From NCBI GenBank assembly GCA_028622995.1, contig JAJQJQ010000017.1:3782001-3846000 (forward strand): a stretch of 64,000 bases of DNA. The letters run 5' to 3'. Origin of the DNA: Panagrolaimus kolymaensis. Taxonomy: Eukaryota > Nematoda > Chromadorea > Rhabditida > Panagrolaimidae. Below the pieces are notes generated by a model, which saw only the letters and a list, made by a program, of their open reading frames with translations, did no database searches and was not told the origin of the DNA. How positions within the stretch are numbered: the first letter of the stretch is position 1; every line of letters starts with the position of its first letter. This document shows, piece by piece, positions 24,099 through 33,349 of the stretch. A program made the position numbers and the translations under genes.

Positions 24099-27000
24099 TT
24101 ATTCTTCACCGGGTTCTTCATCGTCATTTCTTTCCGGTGGTTGTGGACCATTATTTTCATTTCTTTGCAAAGGTTGAAAATCCCACCACATGCGACCAAT
24201 ATCTCGCAACATATCAGCAAATTGTGGAACTTGTCGAGGCTCTTCAACGCCATTTGCATTATTCTGAAATAAACAAGTTAAATCCTTATTTCAAACACAA
24301 TTTTCAATCCTCTGTACTTTATTTTTTCTGCAATTTTCCCACATTTTTTTCATAAGCAAAAAAAAGTGATGTTCAATTCTCGCCGAACCGTTGGTTGGTT
24401 TTTAGTTTTGTTATTAAACAAAAAAATAAGCACTTTAAAAAAGACTTTAAAATTGCTACTTTAACCCTTTCATTTTTTCAAAAAATTATTTGACTTTAAA
24501 CTTATTTTCAAAAAATAAAAATAAATGAAAGCCCATTATCAACAGGGAAATCCAAATCGTTATCATGCTATTAATGCTTTAGATGATGAACGTGATGATC
24601 ACGAAGTATACCAAAAAGGCCCAATAGATGAACCTGTGATTTTAAAAACGTGAGTCATTTAAATCCCCATTTATGCAAAAATATTTTTCCTAACATAAAT
24701 TTTTAGGCCAATCGCAATTTTATGCGTTGTATTATATTTATTAACTATGGCATTTTTGGTTATTGCTTTTGAATTAATTAAGCCTACAATTTTTCTTGAA
24801 GAAATTAAACCACCAACCTGATATCGTGGATCAAGGGATTCAAGCATTTGACCAACCATTCCCAAAAATCGATTTCCACCACCTTCTCTTTCTTCTCCTG
24901 ATGCCATTCCTTGCCTTTCTTCAATAGGTTGTTTTCTTTTTTCATAACCACTTCGATGTCGAGATGGAGGAAATGGATCAATAGCTGGAATTCCCGTTGA
25001 ACATGGATATAAATCAAATAAATAGGCATGACGACTAATTGCTTCAGGTACTCCAATGTATATCTTTTTATACCTTAAATTAAATTTCTTTGTTAATTTT
25101 TTCTTTAAAAAAACGTTTTACTTTTGTTTTAACTGCTTTATTTTTTCTTTCACTTCTGTTAAACGTTCTGTTACCATTGTTTCAATAGATGATTCAATCC
25201 AATTCATAAATCCATCTTTCTTCCAAATGTCTTCAAAATTATGAGAAACATAAATACGACAAAGTAATTCGAGACCTTTTGGTATACTAAAAGAGAAAGA
25301 TTAAAATTTGTGAAGAAACAAAAATTAACGAACTCAAAAATTTGAAGAGCATTTGTGACATTTGGAGTAGGTTTGATATGCAATTCATCACAAATGTAAA
25401 ACAAAATCGAAGGAAAAGATGTTACAGCTTCAAATAACTAAAAAGACGTTTTATTTTATATTATTATTCGTTAATAAACAATAAACGAACCAAATTTTGT
25501 GAAATCATTTCCAAATCAGGATCTTCTTTTTCAACAGCCAAAAAATGATGAGAAAAAGCGACGCTGTACTTCATATTTGGTAAAGAATCAACATGAGAAA
25601 TCTAAAAACATGAATAATAAAGTAAATTATTAATAAAGTATTAGCAAACCTTAAAATGTTCATAATAATCCAAAAGAAATTGATATTGACCAGATTTCAG
25701 TGCTAATGAATCCACGACTAGATGCATTCCAAGAGGATCAGACGGATTTTTAAGAAGAATAAGTTTAGCTACATTTAATGCAGTTAAAAAACATCGCCGT
25801 TTGATAAGAAATTTAAGATGTTTAAAAAGAAGGAGGAACTGTAAAAGTTTATTATAAAGTAAAAGAAAGTAAAATGAAAGAAAAAAATTACAAAGGCTCT
25901 ATTTTCCCGCCAATTATAATCAAATCTGGTGTAAGCTGAGAGAGTTTCAAATCCATTAGGTAACGCAGATTCGAGAATATAAATTGCAAATTCTAAAATA
26001 AAATTTACATAAATTCCTTCATTTTTGAAAAAAAGGAAACAATATAAAAATAAAAGCTTTATTGTAGTTTCACACTTCTGTCATTGAACGTCGTTCATCT
26101 CTCTATCTCTCTCTCTCTCACTGTGATTTTCTTGGAAATGTCTAGTGCTCGTCAAAATTTTTCAAATGCTGTTGAACGAGCTATCAATGTACAAATTAGC
26201 AATGAACTTTATGCATCCTATCAATATCTCGCTATGAGTGCATTCTTTGGTAACACTAATATCGCTCTTCCTGGTGCAACAGCTTATTTTCAAAATCAAT
26301 CTATGGAAGAACGTCAACATGCTCAAAAACTTATAGACTATTTGAATGATCGCGGTGGTAAAGTTGAATTTGTTAGTATTCAAGTAAGCTTGTATTTATT
26401 TTGTTATGCAGCTTTACACTACTTTTTAAAATTTTAGAAGCCTACAGAAGGATGGGGAACTTTATTACAAGCTTTTCAATTTGCAGTTTCTTTGGAAAAG
26501 AAAAATAATACAGCTTTATTGAGTCTTCATCGTGTCGCTTCAGAAAATAATGATCCAGATGTAAGTTTATGACTTTTCAAAGTAATTTTAAAACCACTTT
26601 TTTAGTTAACGAACTTTTTGGAAGAATATTACCTTCGCGAGCAAGTCAGTGAAATTCAAGAAATGACTCGGAAAGCAAATCAACTTCGACGCATTGGGAG
26701 CGGATTGGGTGAACATATCTTTGATCGGGAATTACTTCAAGAAATTCAAGGAAAGACTAACAAAAAAGATTAAAAATTTGCTCAAATTTTTGTGTAAACT
26801 AAACTTATTGTAAAAAAATAATAAAGTGATTATTACCTGATAAGTTTCTTGCTTCATGAGCATCATCATGTTGAGCGAGCTGTTCAGCAATGATGAGTAA
26901 AGTATCAACATGAAAACGAGAAATTTCTAATATTGCTTGCTAAAATAAGCTGTTTTGTTAATAAATACACCAAACAAAAAACTTACAAAATTAGGAGCAG

Positions 27001-27613
27001 CATGTTCAGCAATATCCCAAAACATTTGTTGAGTTTCTTTATAACCAGAATTATGTTCAAATCTGTAATATTTTACACCTTCTTTTGGACCATCAATATC
27101 AGAAGCAACAGTAATACCAGAGTTGAAAGCAGGAGGCCATTCGGGTTTCTTTGGAACAATTCTAAATGATGAAACCTTTTTACCACCTTTTCCCTTTTGC
27201 TGGGATGATGGTGGCCTAAAAGAAGGGCCCAGAATCTTTCTCAATTCACCTTCAAAATTCAAATCAGCATATGTTATTTTCAAAATCTCTGCCATTTTTT
27301 CCAAAGATTTTGCCTTTGTTCCTTTATCACCCATTAGTTTTTGATCCACTGGTTCATCTTGTTGCTGTGGCTTCTTTTTCTTTTTGTTGCTTTTCTTGTT
27401 TTTCTTTTTTTCAGCAACAGAAGGAGGTTGAAATTCAGATTCTGATTCAATATCCTTCTGGCTTACATATTCATCAGCAGATTCTTCCAATAAAGTAAAT
27501 TTATTAACCCTTTTTGAAGGCACGACAACATCATCTTCACTTTCTTCTTGCGATAATTTTTCACGTTGAATATCCTCTTCAAGAGCCATGTTCTTTAATT
27601 GTTTTTTAGACAT
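24099..27613 (-). CDS. tcf25: TCF25 / NULP1 homologue (ribosome quality-control factor)
   Basis: TCF25 (Rqc1 family) acts in ribosome-associated quality control with Ltn1/Listerin and NEMF. Exons are 27613-26987, 26939-26837, 25992-25892, 25838-25650, 25601-25491, 25437-25334, 25286-25122, 25073-24818 and 24263-24099. They join in frame to 606 residues. The acidic/Lys-rich N-terminus (KKKNKKSNKKKKKPQQQDEP) and the WPPAFNSGITVASD region are typical. The helical core contains HHFLAVEKEDPDLEM and SDPLGMHLVVDSLAL, and the C-terminus has RHAYLFDLYPCSTGIPAIDP and NRFLGMVGQMLESLDP. A TTTTATTTAG acceptor lies nine bases before the ATG. Two introns contain whole genes on the opposite strand: intron 2 holds a ferritin and intron 8 a small membrane protein. 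It is the last of three closely spaced minus-strand genes. Confidence 0.9.
24525..24821 (+). CDS. small single-pass membrane protein nested in a TCF25 intron
   Basis: Two exons, 24525-24649 and 24707-24821, join in frame through a standard GTGAGT...TTTTTAG intron to give 79 residues. The N-terminus is polar (MKAHYQQGNPNRYHAINALD). One strong membrane segment follows (PIAILCVVLYLLTMAFLVIA), then a short tail EEIKPPT. The whole coding region lies inside TCF25 intron 8 on the opposite strand. Its TGA stop (24819-24821) overlaps the first bases of the TCF25 exon at the splice donor, so any 3' UTR must run antisense to TCF25 coding sequence. The N-terminal layout is loosely like TMEM230/TMEM134 proteins, but I do not recognise the family. 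A further unseen 3' exon is possible. Confidence 0.65.
26138..26773 (+). CDS. ftn: ferritin, heavy-chain type
   Basis: Ferritin forms a 24-subunit cage that oxidises and stores iron in the cytosol. Exons 26138-26383, 26438-26560 and 26606-26773 join in frame to 178 residues. Ferroxidase residues are present as in H-chains: E and Y in ISNELYASYQYLAM, E-E-x-x-H in MEERQHAQKLIDY, E in VSLEKKNNTALL, and Q in YYLREQVSEI. The C-terminus GSGLGEHIFDRELL is typical. No secretion signal is seen, so a cytosolic form is likely. The start is the ATG of MSSARQNFSN; the 5' leader is a CT repeat. The gene sits wholly inside TCF25 intron 2 on the opposite strand. Its AATAAA (26820-26825) is only about a dozen bases from the TCF25 exon. 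I see no clear iron-responsive-element loop. Confidence 0.96.
26820..26825 (+). terminator. poly(A) signal AATAAA of ferritin
   Basis: AATAAA 46 bases after the ferritin stop, just before the opposite-strand TCF25 exon at 26837-26939. Confidence 0.6.
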
Positions 27614-27833
27614 ATTTTTTCCTAAATAAAATGTACATCGAAGCTATTGATAGAATAAAACAACGTTAAAGACATTAATGGTAGTAAACCAAAGTAATAA
27701 AAAATACAAAAGAACAAACAAAAATTTATTGAAATTAGCAGAACAAAATAATAAAATAATGCACAATTATCTATACTAAGTTTCCTAACAAAAAATACAA
27801 TAAATATTTTTTACCAATTAAAAGAAATTCTTT

Positions 27834-28787
27834 TTACGTCGAAGTGCCAGGAGCATTTTCTTTTTCTTGAGATGGCCACCATTTAGGTATTGAAAAATCT
27901 AAGACTTCACCATTTTCCGATAAAAATTTATGCTTCGATAAAACTCCATCAACAGAAACAATACTAATTCCAAATCCATCAAAAGCTTTTATTACTTTAC
28001 CCCGTCGTTTTCCATTTGCATCTACAACAGCTGCATTGTTTTTTAAGTTTTTATCAGCAGTTTTAAAAGGTAATAATCGACTTCTAATAACACCAGTAAA
28101 ATGAGTTCGAGCAACCAATTCTTGACCAATATAACAACCTAAAATAAAAAATTTACAGTATTCTCTTTTTTAGTTTTAAATGATTACCTTTATCAAAACT
28201 AACACCATTTAGAAAATCTCCATTAACATTTAAAGGTAATTGATTTCCAAGTTCTTCATTTCCTTCCGCGATTCCCCATTCTAACCTTCTTCGAAAGTAG
28301 TCTTCGGCTTTTGCAGTTTCTTCAGAACTTCCAAGAAGACGGCTTCCAAATTTTTTTCCTAATCTTGGATCAATAAACAAGTTTTCATTCAAAGAACTTG
28401 GAAGAGTTTCGGAGTCAGGAAAAACAAAAAAGATATTTGATGAAGATCTTGAAATTTCAACTTGCTTTCGAAGGCGATAAAGCTTTAGTAAATTTTCTAA
28501 GTAATCAAGTTTATCAGCATCAGTTTCCAAAAATATTTCAATATCAGCTGACGTCGTTTGAGATTGATAAACCATCAAATCAGCAACAATACGACCTTTA
28601 GCATTCAATAAAAAAGAATAAACACAAGGTGAAGAATCGAGAGAACTGTAATAAGAATAAATATACAATGAAAATAAGGTAATTTACTAAACTTTAAATC
28701 TTTTGATAATAATCCTTGTAAAAATGGACGTGTTTCAACACCCTTTAGTGAGAGCAAAGCTCGATGAGCTAATTTTGCGATCTTCAT
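27834..28787 (-). CDS. iba57: IBA57 homologue (mitochondrial Fe-S assembly, GcvT-like)
   Basis: IBA57 works with ISCA proteins in mitochondrial [4Fe-4S] cluster assembly and has the folate-binding fold of the glycine-cleavage T protein. Exons 28787-28693, 28645-28188 and 28138-27834 join in frame to 285 residues. The defining motif K-G-C-Y-I-G-Q-E is present, created across the second intron (DKG|CYIGQELVARTHFTGV). Other family segments are VETRPFLQGLLSKDL near the start and NAKGRIVADLMVY. The first 15 residues (MKIAKLAHRALLSLK) are basic and hydrophobic, as in a mitochondrial targeting signal. A TTTCTTTAG acceptor lies about 22 bases before the ATG. It lies between NMT (207 bp away) and TCF25 (220 bp away) on the same strand. 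Confidence 0.93.
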
Positions 28788-28994
28788 GGACGAAAAATAC
28801 GAATAAGACTAAAGAAATATTACAATATCAAGTATTATGGTATCATGGTAATGATTAAATATTCTACTGCAACCTTGACAGTATCCAAGTACATAGAGAC
28901 TTTAGAATTATATTATATTAAATTTATTAAATAGAGCAAATTTGTTTTATCAGAATTAAATAAAATTTCAAACAAAGTAATTAATATATACTAA

Positions 28995-30476
28995 TTATTG
29001 AAGAACAAAGCCAACTTCAGCAGGGCTAAGATCAGGACATTTCCAATTGTAAAGATAATATTGTAGGAGACCATCACCAATTCCAAATTTGAGGTCTTTA
29101 AGGAATGCTTCATTTTCCATGATGTCAAGAGCGTTGAAAACATCGAAGTTAGCCTAAAATAAATTCACTTAACAATTACAAATATAAAGGAATACCTTTT
29201 TAGCCATAATGAGAGCATTTTGCATCAAATCTTTAAGAGGAATACTTGTTGCCACATTGTAAAATGCATAAGCAGCTTTAATTTGATTGTGAACAGGATG
29301 ATTGACAACAGTTGATGGCAAATTGTAAAAGCTTAAGAGATCGGTAACATGGTTGTCATCATTAAGCAAAACATAAGAGTAAATAATATCTTCACGTGGT
29401 AACATAAAATGCTTGAATTCAGCTTCAGAAAAGAGAGGATGGAGAGGATATTTCTTCAGGCATGTTGTCAAAAGTTGATAAGCAGATTTAATATGTTTTT
29501 CTTGAAGTGGAATTATATTATGACTTGGATAATCAGGAACTTTGTATAGCTTGATTGTTCTTGCCATATTCATATTCTTTGCCAAAGCTGAGAACCCAGT
29601 ATCAATAAGTTTTTTGGGATTGAGAGTTCGATGGTGATAGCGACATTGTGCGATGGGTTTAGGAATAACAACACCAGCAGTAAAAGTAGCTTGAAAAATA
29701 CCTTTAAGATTGACGCGACGAGTTATTTCTTTTATCAAAACAGGAGCAAGACGCTTTGAACGAAGTTTCTTGTGCACACAAAGAAAGTTGATTTCAACAC
29801 ATTTAATTTCTTTGTCATGAACTTGAAGCTTACATGGAATAGCACCAATAAAACCAACAAGTTTATTGTTATCCCCAGCTCGAACACCGCAATGCCAAGT
29901 CTTTTGCCATCCAGGAGGCATCAAAGCCCTAAAATTAACAATGGTCAAAATAAGAAAGTAAGAAAACTATGTTAAAATATTCACCATAACAAGAATTCAG
30001 CGCTGTAATCAAAGCGAAACATGTTGTCATCGTCTTCAACATAATTCATCGATAGCAAAGTGTAGAGTTCTTTGAGTTCATCAGCATTTTTGAGATCGAC
30101 TTCAGCCCAGCGAAAACCACTTGGAAGTTTGTAAGGCGTTTGTTGGACTTGATCAACAGGAATTGGAGGATTAATATAGGTATTTTCTGTCACAAGTTCA
30201 CCTAAAAAAAAGCAAAAAATTAATAAATAATATATATAAAAAATGCTTACCAAGTTTAGGAACAGGTTGAGTGTTCCAAAATTGAAAACTCTTGGGCTGT
30301 TGCTCTTGTAATTGGATATTTCGAAGCTGTTGTTGAATCATGTTTATAACATCATTATCACGACCAGGTTGTCCAGCATCAGCGGCTCCAGCAAGAGGTG
30401 CAGCAACATCAGCTTGAGCTAATTCGAGCCCTTTTTTATCAGCGGCATGATTTTCTTCTAGATTTTGCTCCGACAT
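28995..30476 (-). CDS. nmt-1: glycylpeptide N-tetradecanoyltransferase (N-myristoyltransferase)
   Basis: NMT transfers myristate from myristoyl-CoA to the N-terminal Gly of proteins in the cytosol and at ribosomes. Exons 30476-30251, 30201-29985, 29928-29196 and 29153-28995 join in frame to 444 residues. Family blocks are [54 protein letters not shown] and [20 protein letters not shown]. The invariant C-terminus [20 protein letters not shown] ends in VGFVLQ, whose terminal carboxylate is the catalytic base in this family. The non-conserved N-terminus is acidic and Ala-rich rather than the Lys-rich type. A TTTTCAG acceptor lies about 34 bases before the ATG. It heads the NMT-IBA57-TCF25 series and is divergent from CASC3. 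A likely substrate, SRC (MGGC), is encoded at 48599-50694. Confidence 0.97.
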
Positions 30477-31425
30477 TTTTTAAAGTTTTAAATCCCAAAA
30501 GTAACTGAAAATTGTTAATTGATTTTAAAAAATTTCAGATTTTTTAATAAAAATATTGAAAGCGAAAATCAAAAGAAGAAGAAAATGTCTTTTTTATGAG
30601 TAAGGAAAGTAACAACAAAAAGCGTTAATGGTTTTTATTTATCACTGAAATGCGAAATTTTCGCTCTTAGACATTTTATTTATTTTTTGTTTTGTGCGGA
30701 TTTGGGAAAGGAAATCGTGGAATTGAATAAATGCATTTTTGATGAAGCATAAAAATTAAATTCTGAACCATTTTTATTGTTAAAAGCTATATAATACATA
30801 TTAATGTATGTACTGCTACGTACGTACATTTATTTTGTAGGGCGCAAACGGCTGTTTGATAGATCCTTTTTTGTTGTTGATACCTTTAACAATTTAGTGT
30901 CCTGTTTACGAACTTTTGCTTTTCAATTATTTTTTTTAATTTTCTAGCTAGCCAATGGTCAACGTTCTTTTTCTTGTTTCGAAGAAAGCTGACTTTCAAA
31001 GCCTAAGGAAAATAATGGTTAGTGCGTTTCTTCTTAGACTGGCGAACAAACGAACGTGCACGTTATGGTCGAGCCGCTGCTGCTACCAAATGAGCTTGGC
31101 TTTTCTTTTACTCACAAAAAATGCATTCAGCGGTGACTCTAACTACTCCGCCCGCATTTTTTTTTTTGTGATTTTGTTGGGTTTTCTCGAGCTCTAAGCT
31201 CTAAAAAATACTTATTCGATCGCGTCTTAAACCACTTTTATTTCCACGTACTTAAAATTCACGACATTTGGCAGTTTTTAGTTAAATTAAGGAAAATTAT
31301 TTTTGTTGAATCATCACAATTTTAAAAAATGCCGAATTTTTATCTCCTTTTTTATTTTATATATTCTTCTCCCTACTACATCCATTTTTCATTAAATTTT
31401 TCTCTTTTAAATATGAAAATTGCAG
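30477..31425. other. divergent promoter region between NMT and CASC3
   Basis: About 950 bp of A/T-rich DNA between two divergent genes. No exon could be supported. It ends in an acceptor TTGCAG directly abutting the CASC3 ATG. Confidence 0.5.
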
Positions 31426-32975
31426 ATGTCCGAATTAGCAGAAGTTAAACCAGATGTTGCAGAGCAGCCAGCTCCTGCTTCTGAACCAACAGAAAATGTT
31501 GAGAAAAATGAACAGCCTCTGGAAGAAACAAAACCAGAAGAAGGAGTGAAGGATGAAGATAGAACTGACTCAAAACCCGAAGAAATAGAAAAGGTTGAAG
31601 AAAGAGAAGGTAAATCGGAGGACAATGAAAAGTCTGAAGAATTAAAAATTGAAGAATTAAATATTGACGATGAACTTAAACCCGAAGTTGAATCCACAGA
31701 AAAAACTCCCCAATGTGAATCACCTAAAGAAAACCAAGAAACTTCACAAGTTGCTGAAACAGAGACCACTGAAACCGCTGTTTCTGATACCAAAGATGAA
31801 GTTAGTTTTTAGCTCAAAATTTTGAGCCTAAGTTATGATAAAACAATTTTTAGAGTGTAGAAGAGTCAGGTGAATCCACTGCACAAGAAAATGAACCCGA
31901 GAATGAAGAGCCTGTTCAAGACGAGGAAGGTGAAGCCGAAGAAGTACCTGATGATGATGAGGATGCTAAAAATCCAGCATATATTCCAAGAAAAGGAGCT
32001 TTTTATATGCATGATTCAAGACAAGCTGAAGAAGATGAGGCTGAAAGTGAGCAACTAAGAAAATCAAGAGCTGATAAAAAGTGGAATCATGACTTATTTA
32101 ATGATAGACATCAACGGCCCAAAACTAAAGCAGAAATTGTCAAAAAATATGGTTATGATATTAGAAAATCTGAAGGTGAAAATGAAGAAGAGGAAGAAGA
32201 AATTTCTCCGCCAAAGGAGCAGCGACAAAACCGACGCGAACCCCAACAACAGCAACAACAACCAAGACGTGGAGGTGGTGCTTCTAATTTTAATGATGCT
32301 CGTGAATCTTTTAAAAGAAGAGATGACGATCGAGAAATTAAGAGGCAGCCACAAAGGCCAAGTCGAGGTGGAATAGCAACTCAATTATCTAGCAGTAGGC
32401 CAACTACTCAACAACCCCAAAGAAGCAATGAAGGTGGAAGCAATCAAACTCATTTTAAGCGAACAATTGTTTCAAGTAATTTGAAACAACAGCGTCCTGG
32501 ACCGCAAAAACAAGGAAGCTTTGATAATAATCACAATAACCGAGGTGGCGGTCCACAACGATCGGGCTTCAATAATCGAGACAATACAGGTTTCACAGCT
32601 GCTTCGAATGGAAGTTCAAGACCTCAAAGACAACAATTTTCATCACTACCAAAGCATACAATTCCAAGATCCAAGAACATGTCTTATCAACCACTAATTC
32701 CATCTCAAGGGATACCTATCGGAGCTGTAGCACCTATGCCACTTATGGCAGCTCCACCACTACCAGGTGCTCCATTTATTTCTGGACCTCCCATTGCTGT
32801 CGTTCCATTGCCCGTAGTTTCTGCAGCTCCGGTGGCTGCTGGCTCTGTTTTTCCTCATCCTCGGCAACCAACCGATGTTGTTTATTTCGACCCTAATTCC
32901 CAAACAAATAAAACTCGAACTCCACCACAACCTCGAGAACGTCGTCGGCTTGAAATTGTTCCACCAACGCAGTAA
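31426..32975 (+). CDS. CASC3 / Barentsz (MLN51), exon-junction complex core protein
   Basis: CASC3 clamps eIF4A3 on spliced mRNA and contributes to mRNA localisation and nonsense-mediated decay. Exons 31426-31800 and 31854-32975 join in frame to 498 residues. After a Glu-rich N-terminus comes the SELOR/Btz domain at about residues 155-225: KNPAYIPRKGAFYMHDSRQA, KKWNHDLFNDRHQRPKTKAE and KKYGYDIRKSEGE, with the aromatic and basic residues used to bind eIF4A3 and RNA. The rest is a low-complexity R/G/Q-rich and P/A-rich tail ending VVYFDPNSQT...RERRRLEIVPPTQ, like the end of the human protein. The ATG follows immediately after a TTGCAG acceptor, so the gene is probably trans-spliced or has an upstream untranslated exon. 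A Helitron end lies 146 bp after the stop. Confidence 0.93.
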
Positions 32976-33098
32976 ATAATTATTTTTATAAGCCTTTCTT
33001 CTTATTATCTCTGCATTTGCATGAATTACTTAATTTTTTTAAATTTTGATTTGTTATTGTATGTTTTGATTTTGATTATTATTTATGCAAATGAAAGG

Positions 33099-33104
33099 AA
33101 TAAA
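33099..33104 (+). terminator. poly(A) signal AATAAA of CASC3
   Basis: AATAAA 124 bases after the CASC3 stop and only 17 bases before the Helitron terminus at 33121. Confidence 0.6.
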
Positions 33105-33131
33105 TATAAATTATTTTGTACTAGACATCAC

Positions 33132-33148
33132 GCGGGCCTTCGGCCCGC
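33132..33148 (-). repeat. Helitron 1 terminal hairpin
   Basis: GCGGGCC and GGCCCGC are separated by three bases. On the minus strand the hairpin is followed 11 bases later by the element's end (CTAG), the expected rolling-circle termination signal. Confidence 0.85.
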
Positions 33149-33179
33149 CAGCAAATGCATCTTTTTTTAATATTATTTA

Positions 33180-33305
33180 TGCTTATAAAAATCTTTTTAG
33201 TGCGCAGCTCTTAGTTACTGATTCGCATAATGAATCAGTTCAAGCTCCTTCGCCGCGTCAAGGCAGCTGCGCTCAGAAGGAGTGGGGCAAAGCCCCTTGT
33301 TTATT
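33180..33305. repeat. cluster of hairpins in the Helitron 1 subterminal region
   Basis: Several inverted repeats lie together and are GC-rich against an A/T-rich background. GGGGCAAAGCCCC is at about 33284-33296. CTGATTC/GAATCAG is at about 33219-33239. GCGCAGCT/AGCTGCGC and CTCCTTC/GAAGGAG pair over longer distances. They lie between the helicase stop and the terminal hairpin. Confidence 0.6.
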
Positions 33306-33349
33306 TAATTAAGAATACTTCAAATTTTTTTACTTATTTCATATTTTAG

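Noticed and set aside
30955..31197. 80-codon frame between NMT and CASC3
   Set aside because: It lies in a divergent promoter region, with random-looking composition and no conserved motif.
31420..31425. TTG start two codons before the CASC3 ATG
   Set aside because: These six bases are the splice acceptor TTGCAG, so the ATG at 31426 is the first codon in the mature RNA.
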